Source of the DNA: an uncultured Christensenella sp.
GTDB taxonomy: Bacteria; Bacillota; Clostridia; Christensenellales; Borkfalkiaceae
Assembly (NCBI GenBank): GCA_910577875.1
Contig: CAJTNY010000033.1
Location: 1 to 12,489, forward strand
DNA length: 12,489 bases
Direction: 5' to 3'
Part shown: positions 1 to 5,216 of the stretch, in pieces
How the letters are laid out: every line of letters starts with the position of its first letter
How positions within the stretch are numbered: position 1 is the first letter of the stretch
The notes under the pieces: model-generated
The model's input: only the letters and a program-made list of their open reading frames with translations
What the model was told of the DNA's origin: nothing
Databases searched by the model: none
Made by a program: the position numbers and the translations under genes

Positions 1-216
1 TATGAGCAAGATTTAACGGCGGCAAAAGAACAGGTAGATCAACCGTTTGAGCAGGCAGAAGAAGCAGAGCAGTTGCGTAATGAACTTGCGGCTATAGATG
101 CGGAACTTGACTTGGGCAAACAGGAAACGCCGATAGTCTTGGACGAAGATACGGAAGCAAAACCTGTTGTTGAGATTCTCATTGAAGATGATGAGGACGA
201 AGTGGAAGTTGCGTAA
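1..216 (+). CDS. C-terminal end of a large conjugative-element protein (helicase/DNA-methylase type), partial
   Basis: The reading frame is open from base 1 and ends at TAA 214-216, giving the last 71 residues. The sequence begins YEQDLTAAKEQVDQPFEQAE and continues into a Glu/Leu-rich helical stretch followed by a very acidic tail ending EDDEDEVEVA. From memory, this kind of end (a DL..AK.QV..PF...EEL..L..EL..ID..LDLG pattern) is typical of the very large SNF2-helicase/N6-methylase proteins in Clostridia conjugative elements. No catalytic domain is visible here, so the family assignment rests on recall of the tail and on the neighbouring integrase module. Confidence 0.6.
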   Translation, partial: YEQDLTAAKEQVDQPFEQAEEAEQLRNELAAIDAELDLGKQETPIVLDEDTEAKPVVEILIEDDEDEVEVA

Positions 217-247
217 TCAAGTAAGTTAAAATCTTTTTCGGTTTCTC

Positions 248-276
248 TTTACAAACGGAAATTAAAATGCTATAAT
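248..276 (+). promoter_or_regulatory. Sigma-70/SigA-type promoter for the recombination module
   Basis: TTTACA (248-253) and a perfect TATAAT (271-276) are separated by 17 bases. Transcription would start near 283, a few bases before the first copy of the 40-bp repeat at 288, so that repeat would form the extreme 5' end of the transcript. I see no equally good promoter before the second copy, so this may serve the recombinase-like, xis and int genes together. Confidence 0.8.
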
Positions 277-287
277 GTTGAATAAGT

Positions 288-327
288 AATCATTTAATCC
301 GTTGGGTAACAGAGAGGGTTTGATTTG
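288..327 (+). repeat. 40-bp perfect direct repeat, copy 1 (structured leader)
   Basis: Bases 288-327 are identical to 815-854. Within the repeat, AATCA (288-292) can pair with TGATT (321-325), AATCC (296-300) with GGGTT (316-320), and GTT/AAC (301-303/308-310) forms a small inner hairpin. The strand that closes this fold, GGGTTTGA, is the same strand needed for the terminator stem at 314-346, so the two folds exclude each other. This is the architecture of a transcription attenuator. No ligand or protein factor can be named. Confidence 0.75.
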
Positions 328-356
328 CAAAAGCAGTCAAACGCTCTTTTATTTTT
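312..356 (+). terminator. Intrinsic terminator / attenuator upstream of the recombinase-like gene
   Basis: The arms GAGGGTTTGA (314-323) and TCAAACGCTC (337-346) pair with one internal G-G mismatch, and the loop adds a small TGC/GCA stem. TTTTATTTTT follows (347-356). The ribosome binding site of the next gene (358-365) comes immediately after, so termination here would block the gene. The mismatch makes it weaker than the copy at 841-869. Confidence 0.7.
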
Positions 357-373
357 GAAAGGAGGATAAGAAA

Positions 374-763
374 ATGAACTTACAAGAGGTAAATAGTAAT
401 TTCGCAAGGGCAATAGTGTATTGTCGTTCGGAAGCAGGAGACAATAAAAAGTTGCAACATCAAAGCAGAAGCATATTGGCTTATGCAGAAAAACAAGGGT
501 ACACGGTAAAAGAAACTTTTATTGAAAGTGGGAAAATGGAATCGCTTACATACAATAGTTTGAGATTACGTGCAAAATACCGTGAGTTTGATGTTTTGCT
601 TATATCTGAACTTGATGCTCTTGGTAATTCGCCAATAGAAATTACTAACGAGATAAACTATCTTGTAGAGAATAGTATTAAGATTATTTCGTTAAAAGAA
701 GGCGAATTAAATGCCGAAACTTTGCCTACGCTTTTCCGAAAAGGCTTCCGTTTTGTTAAATAA
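374..763 (+). CDS. Stand-alone serine-recombinase N-terminal-domain-like protein, probably catalytically inactive
   Basis: This 129-residue protein follows the resolvase catalytic-domain pattern: a first strand AIVYCRSE (13-20), then LQHQSRSILAYAEKQGYTV (27-45), an acidic/glycine turn FIESGKME (49-56), and DVLLISELDALGN (73-85) where active members have an LDRLGR-type motif. Active serine recombinases have Y-x-R-x-S near the N-terminus. Here the order is Y16-C-R18-S19-E20, so the nucleophile position holds Glu and a Ser is one residue early. The LDRLGR arginines are also replaced (Ala82, Asn85). There is no C-terminal HTH or zinc-ribbon domain, so the protein is roughly the bare catalytic fold. 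AAAGGAGG (358-365) fixes the ATG start. Its place ahead of xis and int suggests a regulatory or directionality role, which is inference. Confidence 0.72.
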   Translation: MNLQEVNSNFARAIVYCRSEAGDNKKLQHQSRSILAYAEKQGYTVKETFIESGKMESLTYNSLRLRAKYREFDVLLISELDALGNSPIEITNEINYLVENSIKIISLKEGELNAETLPTLFRKGFRFVK

Positions 764-814
764 GATTTCAACGATATATGCGGCGGCTTGAATGCTGAAT
801 TTTAATAACTAAAA

Positions 815-854
815 AATCATTTAATCCGTTGGGTAACAGAGAGGGTTTGATTTG
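815..854 (+). repeat. 40-bp perfect direct repeat, copy 2 (structured leader before xis)
   Basis: This copy is identical over 40 bases to 288-327, while the flanking sequence differs. The alternative fold is one pair longer here: AAATCA (814-819) pairs with TGATTT (848-853), and AATCC (823-827) with GGGTT (843-847). The 3' side of that fold overlaps the 5' arm of the terminator at 841-852. The two copies bracket the recombinase-like gene as a 527-bp unit, so a tandem duplication or a recombination substrate is also possible. Confidence 0.75.
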
Positions 855-876
855 TTTAATCAAACCCTCTTTTCTT
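841..876 (+). terminator. Intrinsic terminator / attenuator upstream of xis
   Basis: A perfect 12-bp stem, GAGGGTTTGATT (841-852) with AATCAAACCCTC (858-869), encloses the 5-base loop TGTTT. TTTTCTT follows (870-876). It ends the recombinase-like transcript or gates read-through into xis-int. It lies only about 20 bases ahead of the xis start, as expected for an attenuator. Confidence 0.8.
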
Positions 877-896
877 ATATTATGGAAAGGGAGAAT

Positions 897-1112
897 ATGG
901 AAGAAAACAAAGTATTATTTTCCGTAGCCGAAGTTGGAAAGATGTTCGGAATAGGAAAAGTCAAAGTCTATGAATTGATAAAAAAAGGCTATTTGCCTGC
1001 ATTATATCTTGGTGGTTTAAAAATCAAAAAAACCACATTGGAAGAATTTTTATCAAAATATGAAGGCTATGATTTTAAAGATTTAACTAACGTAGTAAAA
1101 ATGGCGTCATGA
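897..1112 (+). CDS. xis: Excisionase-family HTH DNA-binding protein
   Basis: From ATG 897 the product is 71 residues with a MerR/excisionase-type winged-helix pattern: VLFSVAEVGKMFGIGKVKVYELIKKGYLPALYLGGLKIKKTTLEEFL, that is a helix-turn-helix, a short wing with Gly-Gly, then a helix. Such proteins bind and bend element ends and steer the integrase toward excision. The frame is open further upstream, but a TTG start at 852 lies inside the terminator stem and ATG 882 has no ribosome binding site. AAAGGGAG (886-893) just before ATG 897 supports the shorter form, although the spacing is slightly tight. int follows after 14 bases, so the two are probably co-transcribed. The symbol is by family, not by orthology. 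Confidence 0.82.
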   Translation: MEENKVLFSVAEVGKMFGIGKVKVYELIKKGYLPALYLGGLKIKKTTLEEFLSKYEGYDFKDLTNVVKMAS

Positions 1113-1126
1113 TTTAAGGGGTAAAG

Positions 1127-2428
1127 ATGACTGAATTAAAGATTAGACCAAGAGAACGCTCTAACGGTAAAATAGTTTATGAGTACAGGTTTGAAGTTGC
1201 AAGCGTTGACGGTAAAAGAAAATGGGTAACAAAAGGTGGATTTCATACCAAAGGTGAAGCAAAGCAAGCCGGACGTGAAGCCCAAAACCAATATGAAAAT
1301 TTTGGTAGGGTGGTTGAGAAAGACCAAATTTCATTTTCCGATTTTCTTGATTATTGGATAGAAAACGACTGCAAGATAGATTTAAAACCTAATACTGTTG
1401 ACCGTTATATCAGCAGAGTAGAAAATCTAATAAAGCCTAAATTGGGCAAATACAGGTTAAAATCGTTAAGTCGGGAAGTTTTACAGGCGTTCATAATTGA
1501 TTTGTATGATGCGGGGTATTCGTATAACTCATTAACAAGTATAAAAGGAATACTGACCAAAAGTCTGAATTATGCCGCCGATCATCATTACATAGCATAT
1601 TCGCCGGCAGTAAGGTTAAAAACACCGAAAAACCGAATACCCAAAACGCATACACGCATTGAACCGCATGTTTTTATAAAAAAGGAAGAAATGGAAAAAA
1701 TATTTGAGCGTTTTCCCGAAAGACACCCAAGTCATATTCCATTAAAGCTCGGATATGAGTGTGGGTTACGTTTAGGGGAAGCGTTCGGATTATGTTGGGA
1801 AGATATAGATTTTGAAAATAAACTTATTTATATCAACAGACAAGTTCAATGGATGCAGGACTCAAGTCGTGATACATTAGAAAAATTACAACAAAACGGA
1901 ACAGCGGCTTGCGGTAAGGGTTATTGGTATTTTACAGAGCCGAAGTATAAATCATACAGAATAATAGAAATAAGTGATGAGCTGAACGAGTTGCTTATAA
2001 AAGAAAGGGCAAGACAGTTAAGAGCAAAAGATTACTACGGCATTTATTTTACAAATTACTTTTCTAATAAACCCTTATATTTTGACGGAAAAGAGCCTGA
2101 GTTTCCTGAAAGTATAAATAGAATAGGAAATGACGATGAGTGGTATCCGATACACTTGGTGTGCATAAGAGAAAACGGAACATTTATTAGTCCAAGAACT
2201 TTACAGCATACTACAAAAAGTATTAAAAAAGATATTTGCAAAGATTTCGATTTTCATTCTTTAAGGCACACTCACGCAAGTATGTTGGCTGAAATAGGGG
2301 TGGAACAAAAGTATATACAGACACGTTTGGGACATTCGGATGTGAAGATAACAATCAACGTTTATGAGCATACGACAGATTTAATGCGTATGCGTGGCAG
2401 GAAAGCGATAAATGATTTGTATATGTAA
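1127..2428 (+). CDS. int: Tyrosine recombinase / integrase (Tn916 Int family)
   Basis: The 433-residue protein catalyses site-specific integration and excision of the element. An N-terminal arm-binding region (about 1-60, with GKRKWVTKGGFHTKGEAKQA) precedes a SAM-like core-binding domain (about 68-160) and the catalytic domain (about 180-430). The active-site set is complete: Arg215 in CGLRLGEAFGL, Lys273 or Lys275 in TEPKYKSYRI, His377 and Arg380 in HSLRHTHA, His403 in LGHSD and nucleophile Tyr413 in INVYEH. The stretch between the Lys and His-x-x-Arg motifs is about 100 residues and includes a segment rich in aromatic and acidic residues (305-340), longer than in minimal members. AAGGGG (1116-1121) sits 5 bases before the ATG. 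It is coupled to xis and ended by the terminator at 2485. No catalytic residue is missing, so it is probably active. Confidence 0.95.
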   Translation: MTELKIRPRERSNGKIVYEYRFEVASVDGKRKWVTKGGFHTKGEAKQAGREAQNQYENFGRVVEKDQISFSDFLDYWIENDCKIDLKPNTVDRYISRVENLIKPKLGKYRLKSLSREVLQAFIIDLYDAGYSYNSLTSIKGILTKSLNYAADHHYIAYSPAVRLKTPKNRIPKTHTRIEPHVFIKKEEMEKIFERFPERHPSHIPLKLGYECGLRLGEAFGLCWEDIDFENKLIYINRQVQWMQDSSRDTLEKLQQNGTAACGKGYWYFTEPKYKSYRIIEISDELNELLIKERARQLRAKDYYGIYFTNYFSNKPLYFDGKEPEFPESINRIGNDDEWYPIHLVCIRENGTFISPRTLQHTTKSIKKDICKDFDFHSLRHTHASMLAEIGVEQKYIQTRLGHSDVKITINVYEHTTDLMRMRGRKAINDLYM

Positions 2429-2484
2429 TAGTTTTTGACGCTTATAAAATTGACGGAATTAAAAAATATATAATTGCAAAACAA

Positions 2485-2515
2485 AAAACAGCAACACCTG
2501 TTGCTGTTTTTCTCT
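2485..2515 (+). terminator. Intrinsic terminator after int
   Basis: A perfect 11-bp stem, AAAACAGCAAC (2485-2495) with GTTGCTGTTTT (2500-2510), has the loop ACCT and continues into TCTCTTTTT. It separates the xis-int transcript from the following operon, which has its own promoter. Confidence 0.88.
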
Positions 2516-2532
2516 TTTTATGTAAAATCTTG

Positions 2533-2561
2533 TTGAAAATTAAGGAAAAATATGGTAAAAT
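2533..2561 (+). promoter_or_regulatory. SigA-type promoter of the membrane-protein / HD-hydrolase operon
   Basis: TTGAAA (2533-2538) and TAAAAT (2556-2561) are 17 bases apart. A TG one base upstream of the -10 (2553-2554) makes it an extended -10. Transcription would start near 2568, giving a leader of about 26 bases to the AAGGA (2582-2586) ahead of ATG 2594. The operon therefore appears to be expressed independently of the recombination genes. Confidence 0.75.
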
Positions 2562-2593
2562 TTATATAAGCATAATCAGTTAAGGATTATATT

Positions 2594-3061
2594 ATGGATT
2601 TTAGTCAATTTTTATCAAATTTAATATCAACATTAATAGGTGCTTTTATAGCCTTTATTTTAGGATTTATTGCTTTTCTTATTCAAAATTATTTTAATAA
2701 AAAAAATGAATTAAAACAACAATATGAAAAAGATAAAAGCGATAGAAAATTTTGGGTGGAAAATCTTTTAAGAGAATTAGAGCAACTAAAAAATGAATTG
2801 AACATTTTAGATTTTACTAAAGAAATTACGTTTTATATAAATTTGCCTATCATTGATATATTAATGTCTGATGTGAATAAAAAGTTGTTTAATAAAGAAG
2901 AATTAAATGATTTATGTTCATTTCATAGTAGGACTATTATGTTTAATAAATATATTGATTTTTTAATGTTAAAAGTTAATATAGATAGGGAAAAATTAAA
3001 AGATAAAAGAGATTTAATAATTAAAGATTGCGAAAAATTAATTCTTGATTTTACGAGGTGA
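2594..3061 (+). CDS. Membrane-anchored coiled-coil protein of unknown function, first gene of the HD operon
   Basis: This 155-residue protein has one hydrophobic segment at about residues 9-34 (LISTLIGAFIAFILGFIAFLIQ). A highly charged Lys/Glu-rich helical region follows (about 36-75, with NKKNELKQQYEKDKSDRK and LLRELEQLKNELN), likely a short coiled coil, then a mixed cytoplasmic part without a recognisable motif. There is no signal-peptidase site, so an N-terminal anchor with a cytoplasmic body is the simplest topology. The gene is strikingly AT-rich compared with the chromosomal genes after 4214. Its stop at 3059-3061 lies within the ribosome binding site of the next gene, so the two are translationally linked. 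I do not recognise the family. A role as membrane tether or partner for the hydrolase is inferred only from the pairing. Confidence 0.7.
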   Translation: MDFSQFLSNLISTLIGAFIAFILGFIAFLIQNYFNKKNELKQQYEKDKSDRKFWVENLLRELEQLKNELNILDFTKEITFYINLPIIDILMSDVNKKLFNKEELNDLCSFHSRTIMFNKYIDFLMLKVNIDREKLKDKRDLIIKDCEKLILDFTR

Positions 3062-3065
3062 TAAT

Positions 3066-3989
3066 ATGTGCGCTGATAAATCAATCGCAAAGAATTATGT
3101 AATAGAAGAAATACCTATAAATGTTAAAAATAGTGAAAAAAGTGATAAAAAAGTTGCGCCTATTTTAAATGAAACCTTATATTTTATTAACGAATTAAGT
3201 GGTGCGGAGATTACTTTTCCTAATTTTAGTATTAATATTATCGAATGCTTAAAAAAGTTAACAAGAACAGGGAAAGCAGTTAGATTAAATGGATTTGAAT
3301 CGTTGGGTGTTAAAGCGAGAACTATTTATGACCACATGCTTTCTGTTGCTTATCTTGCAGATGTACTTGCGGGGTTAGATAAAGAAATTAAGCCTGATAT
3401 GTATTCAAATTTAGGCAGAATAATTGCGTATCATGAAATAAATGAAGTGTTATTAGGAGATGTGCCTGCTTATACTAATAGTAATTATTTAATAGGAAAA
3501 GTAATTCTAAATGAGGGAAAATTTAAAAATATTGATAAAATTAAACGTGAACTAATATCAAATCAATTTATTTGGTTGTTTTTAAATGACAAGCAAAGAG
3601 AATCGATTAATGAATTAAATGAAGGGCTGAGACATGGCAGTTCTGATTTAATGAAAGTATTTAGAATGTTGGATAGCATAGATCCAATAATTTGCATCTG
3701 GCGTTACTTATTTTTTTATAGATCCAAGTTCAATGGTATGCAAGAAAATTTTATTGAGAGCATGAGAGATTTCTTTGTGTATCCTAAAGTATTGAAATAT
3801 AAAACTGATAAAAAATTGAAAAATAGATTTCCTTATGTAGCAGAGATGTTAGAGGTATTAACAAGTATTGACAACGCAAAACGATATGCTACTGAAAATA
3901 AATTAAATAAATTAACTTCAAATAAAATTTTGACATTATTAACTTATTTAATTGAACAGGTTCCTTTATTTGTTAAAAGTGATTTTTAA
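3066..3989 (+). CDS. YfbR-like HD-superfamily phosphohydrolase (nucleotidase-like)
   Basis: From ATG 3066 the product is 307 residues; the frame is open from a TTG at 3045, but GAGGTGA (3055-3061) at 4 bases marks the ATG. The centre matches the metal-binding layout of YfbR-type 5'-deoxynucleotidases: His90 in ARTIYDHMLSVAYLADVLAG, then His123-Glu124 with Glu127 and Asp132 in YHEINEVLLGDVP, and Asp203 in RMLDSIDPI. In E. coli YfbR (recalled) the set is H33, H68-D69, E72, D77, D137, so the local spacings are the same (+4 and +9 from the second His). The second-shell Asp of the HD pair is Glu here. The N-terminal about 75 and C-terminal about 75 residues match nothing I know. A nucleotide or deoxynucleotide substrate is inferred from the family. 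The operon setting in mobile DNA suggests defence or another accessory role, which is unproven. Confidence 0.72.
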   Translation: MCADKSIAKNYVIEEIPINVKNSEKSDKKVAPILNETLYFINELSGAEITFPNFSINIIECLKKLTRTGKAVRLNGFESLGVKARTIYDHMLSVAYLADVLAGLDKEIKPDMYSNLGRIIAYHEINEVLLGDVPAYTNSNYLIGKVILNEGKFKNIDKIKRELISNQFIWLFLNDKQRESINELNEGLRHGSSDLMKVFRMLDSIDPIICIWRYLFFYRSKFNGMQENFIESMRDFFVYPKVLKYKTDKKLKNRFPYVAEMLEVLTSIDNAKRYATENKLNKLTSNKILTLLTYLIEQVPLFVKSDF

Positions 3990-4028
3990 AAATGTGGACG
4001 AGAAGGGTATTCTCGTCCACATTTTCTT
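3989..4028 (+). terminator. Strong hairpin / terminator after the HD operon
   Basis: AAAATGTGGACGAGAA (3989-4004) pairs perfectly over 16 bp with TTCTCGTCCACATTTT (4010-4025), with loop GGGTA and then CTT. The hairpin starts at the stop codon of the HD gene. The U-run is short (TTTTCTT), so it may be a terminator, a structured DNA site, or both. It contains two of the five 14-bp motif copies described separately. Confidence 0.65.
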
Positions 4029-4100
4029 ATAAAATGCAAGTTTTTAAGGAGATTTTTCTCGTCAACATTTTTTTGAAATGTGGACGAGATGTGGACGAGA
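3990..4100. repeat. Cluster of five AAATGTGGACGAGA motifs in both orientations near the element boundary
   Basis: The 14-bp sequence occurs at 3990-4003 (+), 4011-4024 (-), 4057-4070 (-, one mismatch), 4076-4089 (+), and as its last 12 bases at 4089-4100 (+), overlapping the previous copy by one base. The layout gives two inverted pairs plus a tandem extra copy. Repeats of this kind at the end of an integrative element may be integrase arm-type or excisionase binding sites, or a terminator duplicated by recombination. The spacing (about 21, 46, 19 and 13 bases between starts) is irregular, so it is neither CRISPR nor a simple satellite. The remaining bases of 3990-4213 contain no gene I can support. 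Confidence 0.75.
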
Positions 4101-4132
4101 GCAATGTTTCATTCTGATGGTTGCGAATATAT

Positions 4133-4167
4133 AAAAAAAATATTCACGAGCGGTTGGCTCGTGAATA
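4133..4167 (-). terminator. Intrinsic terminator of the NifU-like / GGGtGRT operon
   Basis: TATTCACGAGC (4141-4151) and GCTCGTGAATA (4157-4167) form a perfect 11-bp stem with a 5-base loop. Read on the minus strand, the stem is followed by eight U residues (complement of 4133-4140). It lies about 45 bases after the stop of the GGGtGRT gene. Confidence 0.85.
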
Positions 4168-4213
4168 CCAGATGTTGTATTAAATTCAATTCAAACACTA
4201 TATCTTGTGTCTT

Positions 4214-5215
4214 TTATTTCGTCATAGCTTCCTGTACTGCGACTGCAACTGCAACCGTTGCGCCGACCATAGGGTTGTTGCCCATACCGATTAAACCCAT
4301 CATTTCAACGTGAGCGGGAACAGAAGACGAGCCTGCGAACTGAGCATCCGAGTGCATACGGCCCATTGTATCGGTCATACCGTAAGAGGAAGGACCTGCC
4401 GCCATATTGTCGGGATGTAAGGTTCTGCCCGTGCCGCCGCCGGATGCAACGGAGAAATATTTAACACCGTTTTCTATGCACCATTTTTTATAGGTTCCCG
4501 CAACGGGATGCTGGAAACGGGTAGGGTTGGTAGAGTTGCCGGTAATGGAAACCGAAACGTGTTCGAGTTTCATAATAGCGACGCCTTCTGGAACGTTATC
4601 TGCGCCGTAGCATTTTACTTTCGCTCTTGCTCCGTCGGAGAAAGCAACGCTGTCTACGACTTTGACGCTTTCCGTATAGGGGTCAAATTCCGTTCTGCAA
4701 TATGTGAATCCGTTGATTCTCGAAATAATGTAAGCGGCGTCTTTGCCTAAGCCGTTAAGGATAACTCTTAAAGGTTTAACTCTTACTTTGTTTGCGTTTT
4801 CCGCAATCTTAATAGCGCCCTCAGCCGCCGCAAAAGATTCATGACCTGCAAGGAAGCAGAAGCAGTCCGTTTCTTCGGAAAGAAGCATAGCACCGAGATT
4901 GCCGTGTCCTAAACCGACTTTTCTGTTTTCTGCAACAGAACCGGGAATACAGAAACTTTGAAGTCCTATACCAATTGTCGCCGCTGCGTCAGCTGCTTTG
5001 ACACAGTTTTTCTTGATTGCGATAGCCGCGCCTACGGTATAAGCCCAAACCGCGTTTTCAAAGCAGATAGGTTGTGTTCCGCGTACGATTTTATCTACGT
5101 CGATACCTTTTTCAAGGCAGATATCGCGGCATTGTTCTATGCTTTTAATACCGTACTCTTTAAGAACACCGAGTATTTTCTTTTCTCTTCTTTCATAGCT
5201 TTCAAAAAGTGCCAT
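4214..5215 (-). CDS. GGGtGRT family protein
   Basis: The 333-residue protein carries the family's signature GGGTGRT at residues 259-265, inside the long conserved stretch SVASGGGTGRTLHPDNMAAG. The C-terminal PAHVEMMGLIGMGNNPMVGA block and the N-terminal GIGLQSFCIPGSVAENRKVGLGHGN block are also present. These proteins are conserved in anaerobic Bacillota, usually beside an Fe-S scaffold-like partner. The molecular function is not established to my knowledge. The length is complete. The frame opens at a TTG (5224), but AAGGAGG in the end of the upstream gene sits 9 bases before ATG 5215, so I take the ATG. The start lies one base after the stop of the NifU-like gene, implying coupled translation. 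The gene is more GC-rich than the mobile DNA beyond its 3' end. Confidence 0.93.
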   Translation of the reverse strand: MALFESYERREKKILGVLKEYGIKSIEQCRDICLEKGIDVDKIVRGTQPICFENAVWAYTVGAAIAIKKNCVKAADAAATIGIGLQSFCIPGSVAENRKVGLGHGNLGAMLLSEETDCFCFLAGHESFAAAEGAIKIAENANKVRVKPLRVILNGLGKDAAYIISRINGFTYCRTEFDPYTESVKVVDSVAFSDGARAKVKCYGADNVPEGVAIMKLEHVSVSITGNSTNPTRFQHPVAGTYKKWCIENGVKYFSVASGGGTGRTLHPDNMAAGPSSYGMTDTMGRMHSDAQFAGSSSVPAHVEMMGLIGMGNNPMVGATVAVAVAVQEAMTK

Positions 5216-5216
5216 C

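Larger units (their letters stand above)
1..4130. mobile_element. Right-hand part of an integrative conjugative element (left end outside window)
   Basis: The stretch holds the tail of a conjugative-element-type protein, a serine-recombinase-like protein, an excisionase, a Tn916-family tyrosine integrase and an AT-rich two-gene cargo operon, all on the plus strand. At about 4133 it changes to minus-strand, clearly more GC-rich housekeeping genes, so I place the boundary between the end of the HD gene (3989) and the chromosomal terminator at 4133-4167. Integrase genes of this family usually lie close to one end of the element, which fits. The exact attachment core cannot be defined because the other end is not in the window. 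The cargo operon could instead be a separate insertion next to the element. Confidence 0.72.

Noticed and set aside
288..327. The 40-bp repeat as the attachment site of the element
   Set aside because: Both copies lie inside the element upstream of int, and each is tied to a terminator and a gene start; a Tn916-type attachment site is expected at the outer end.
852..896. Longer excisionase reading frame starting from TTG 852 or ATG 882
   Set aside because: TTG 852 lies inside the terminator stem and ATG 882 has no ribosome binding site; ATG 897 is directly preceded by AAAGGGAG and begins just before the HTH fold.
3990..4100. CRISPR array
   Set aside because: The 14-bp units are too short, occur in both orientations and are irregularly spaced, and no cas gene is present.
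4080..4313. Plus-strand open frame of 77 codons
   Set aside because: It overlaps the 14-bp motif cluster, the minus-strand terminator and the 3' end of the GGGtGRT gene; its Thr/Ala/Pro-rich end is the antisense of the VAVAVAV coding tail.
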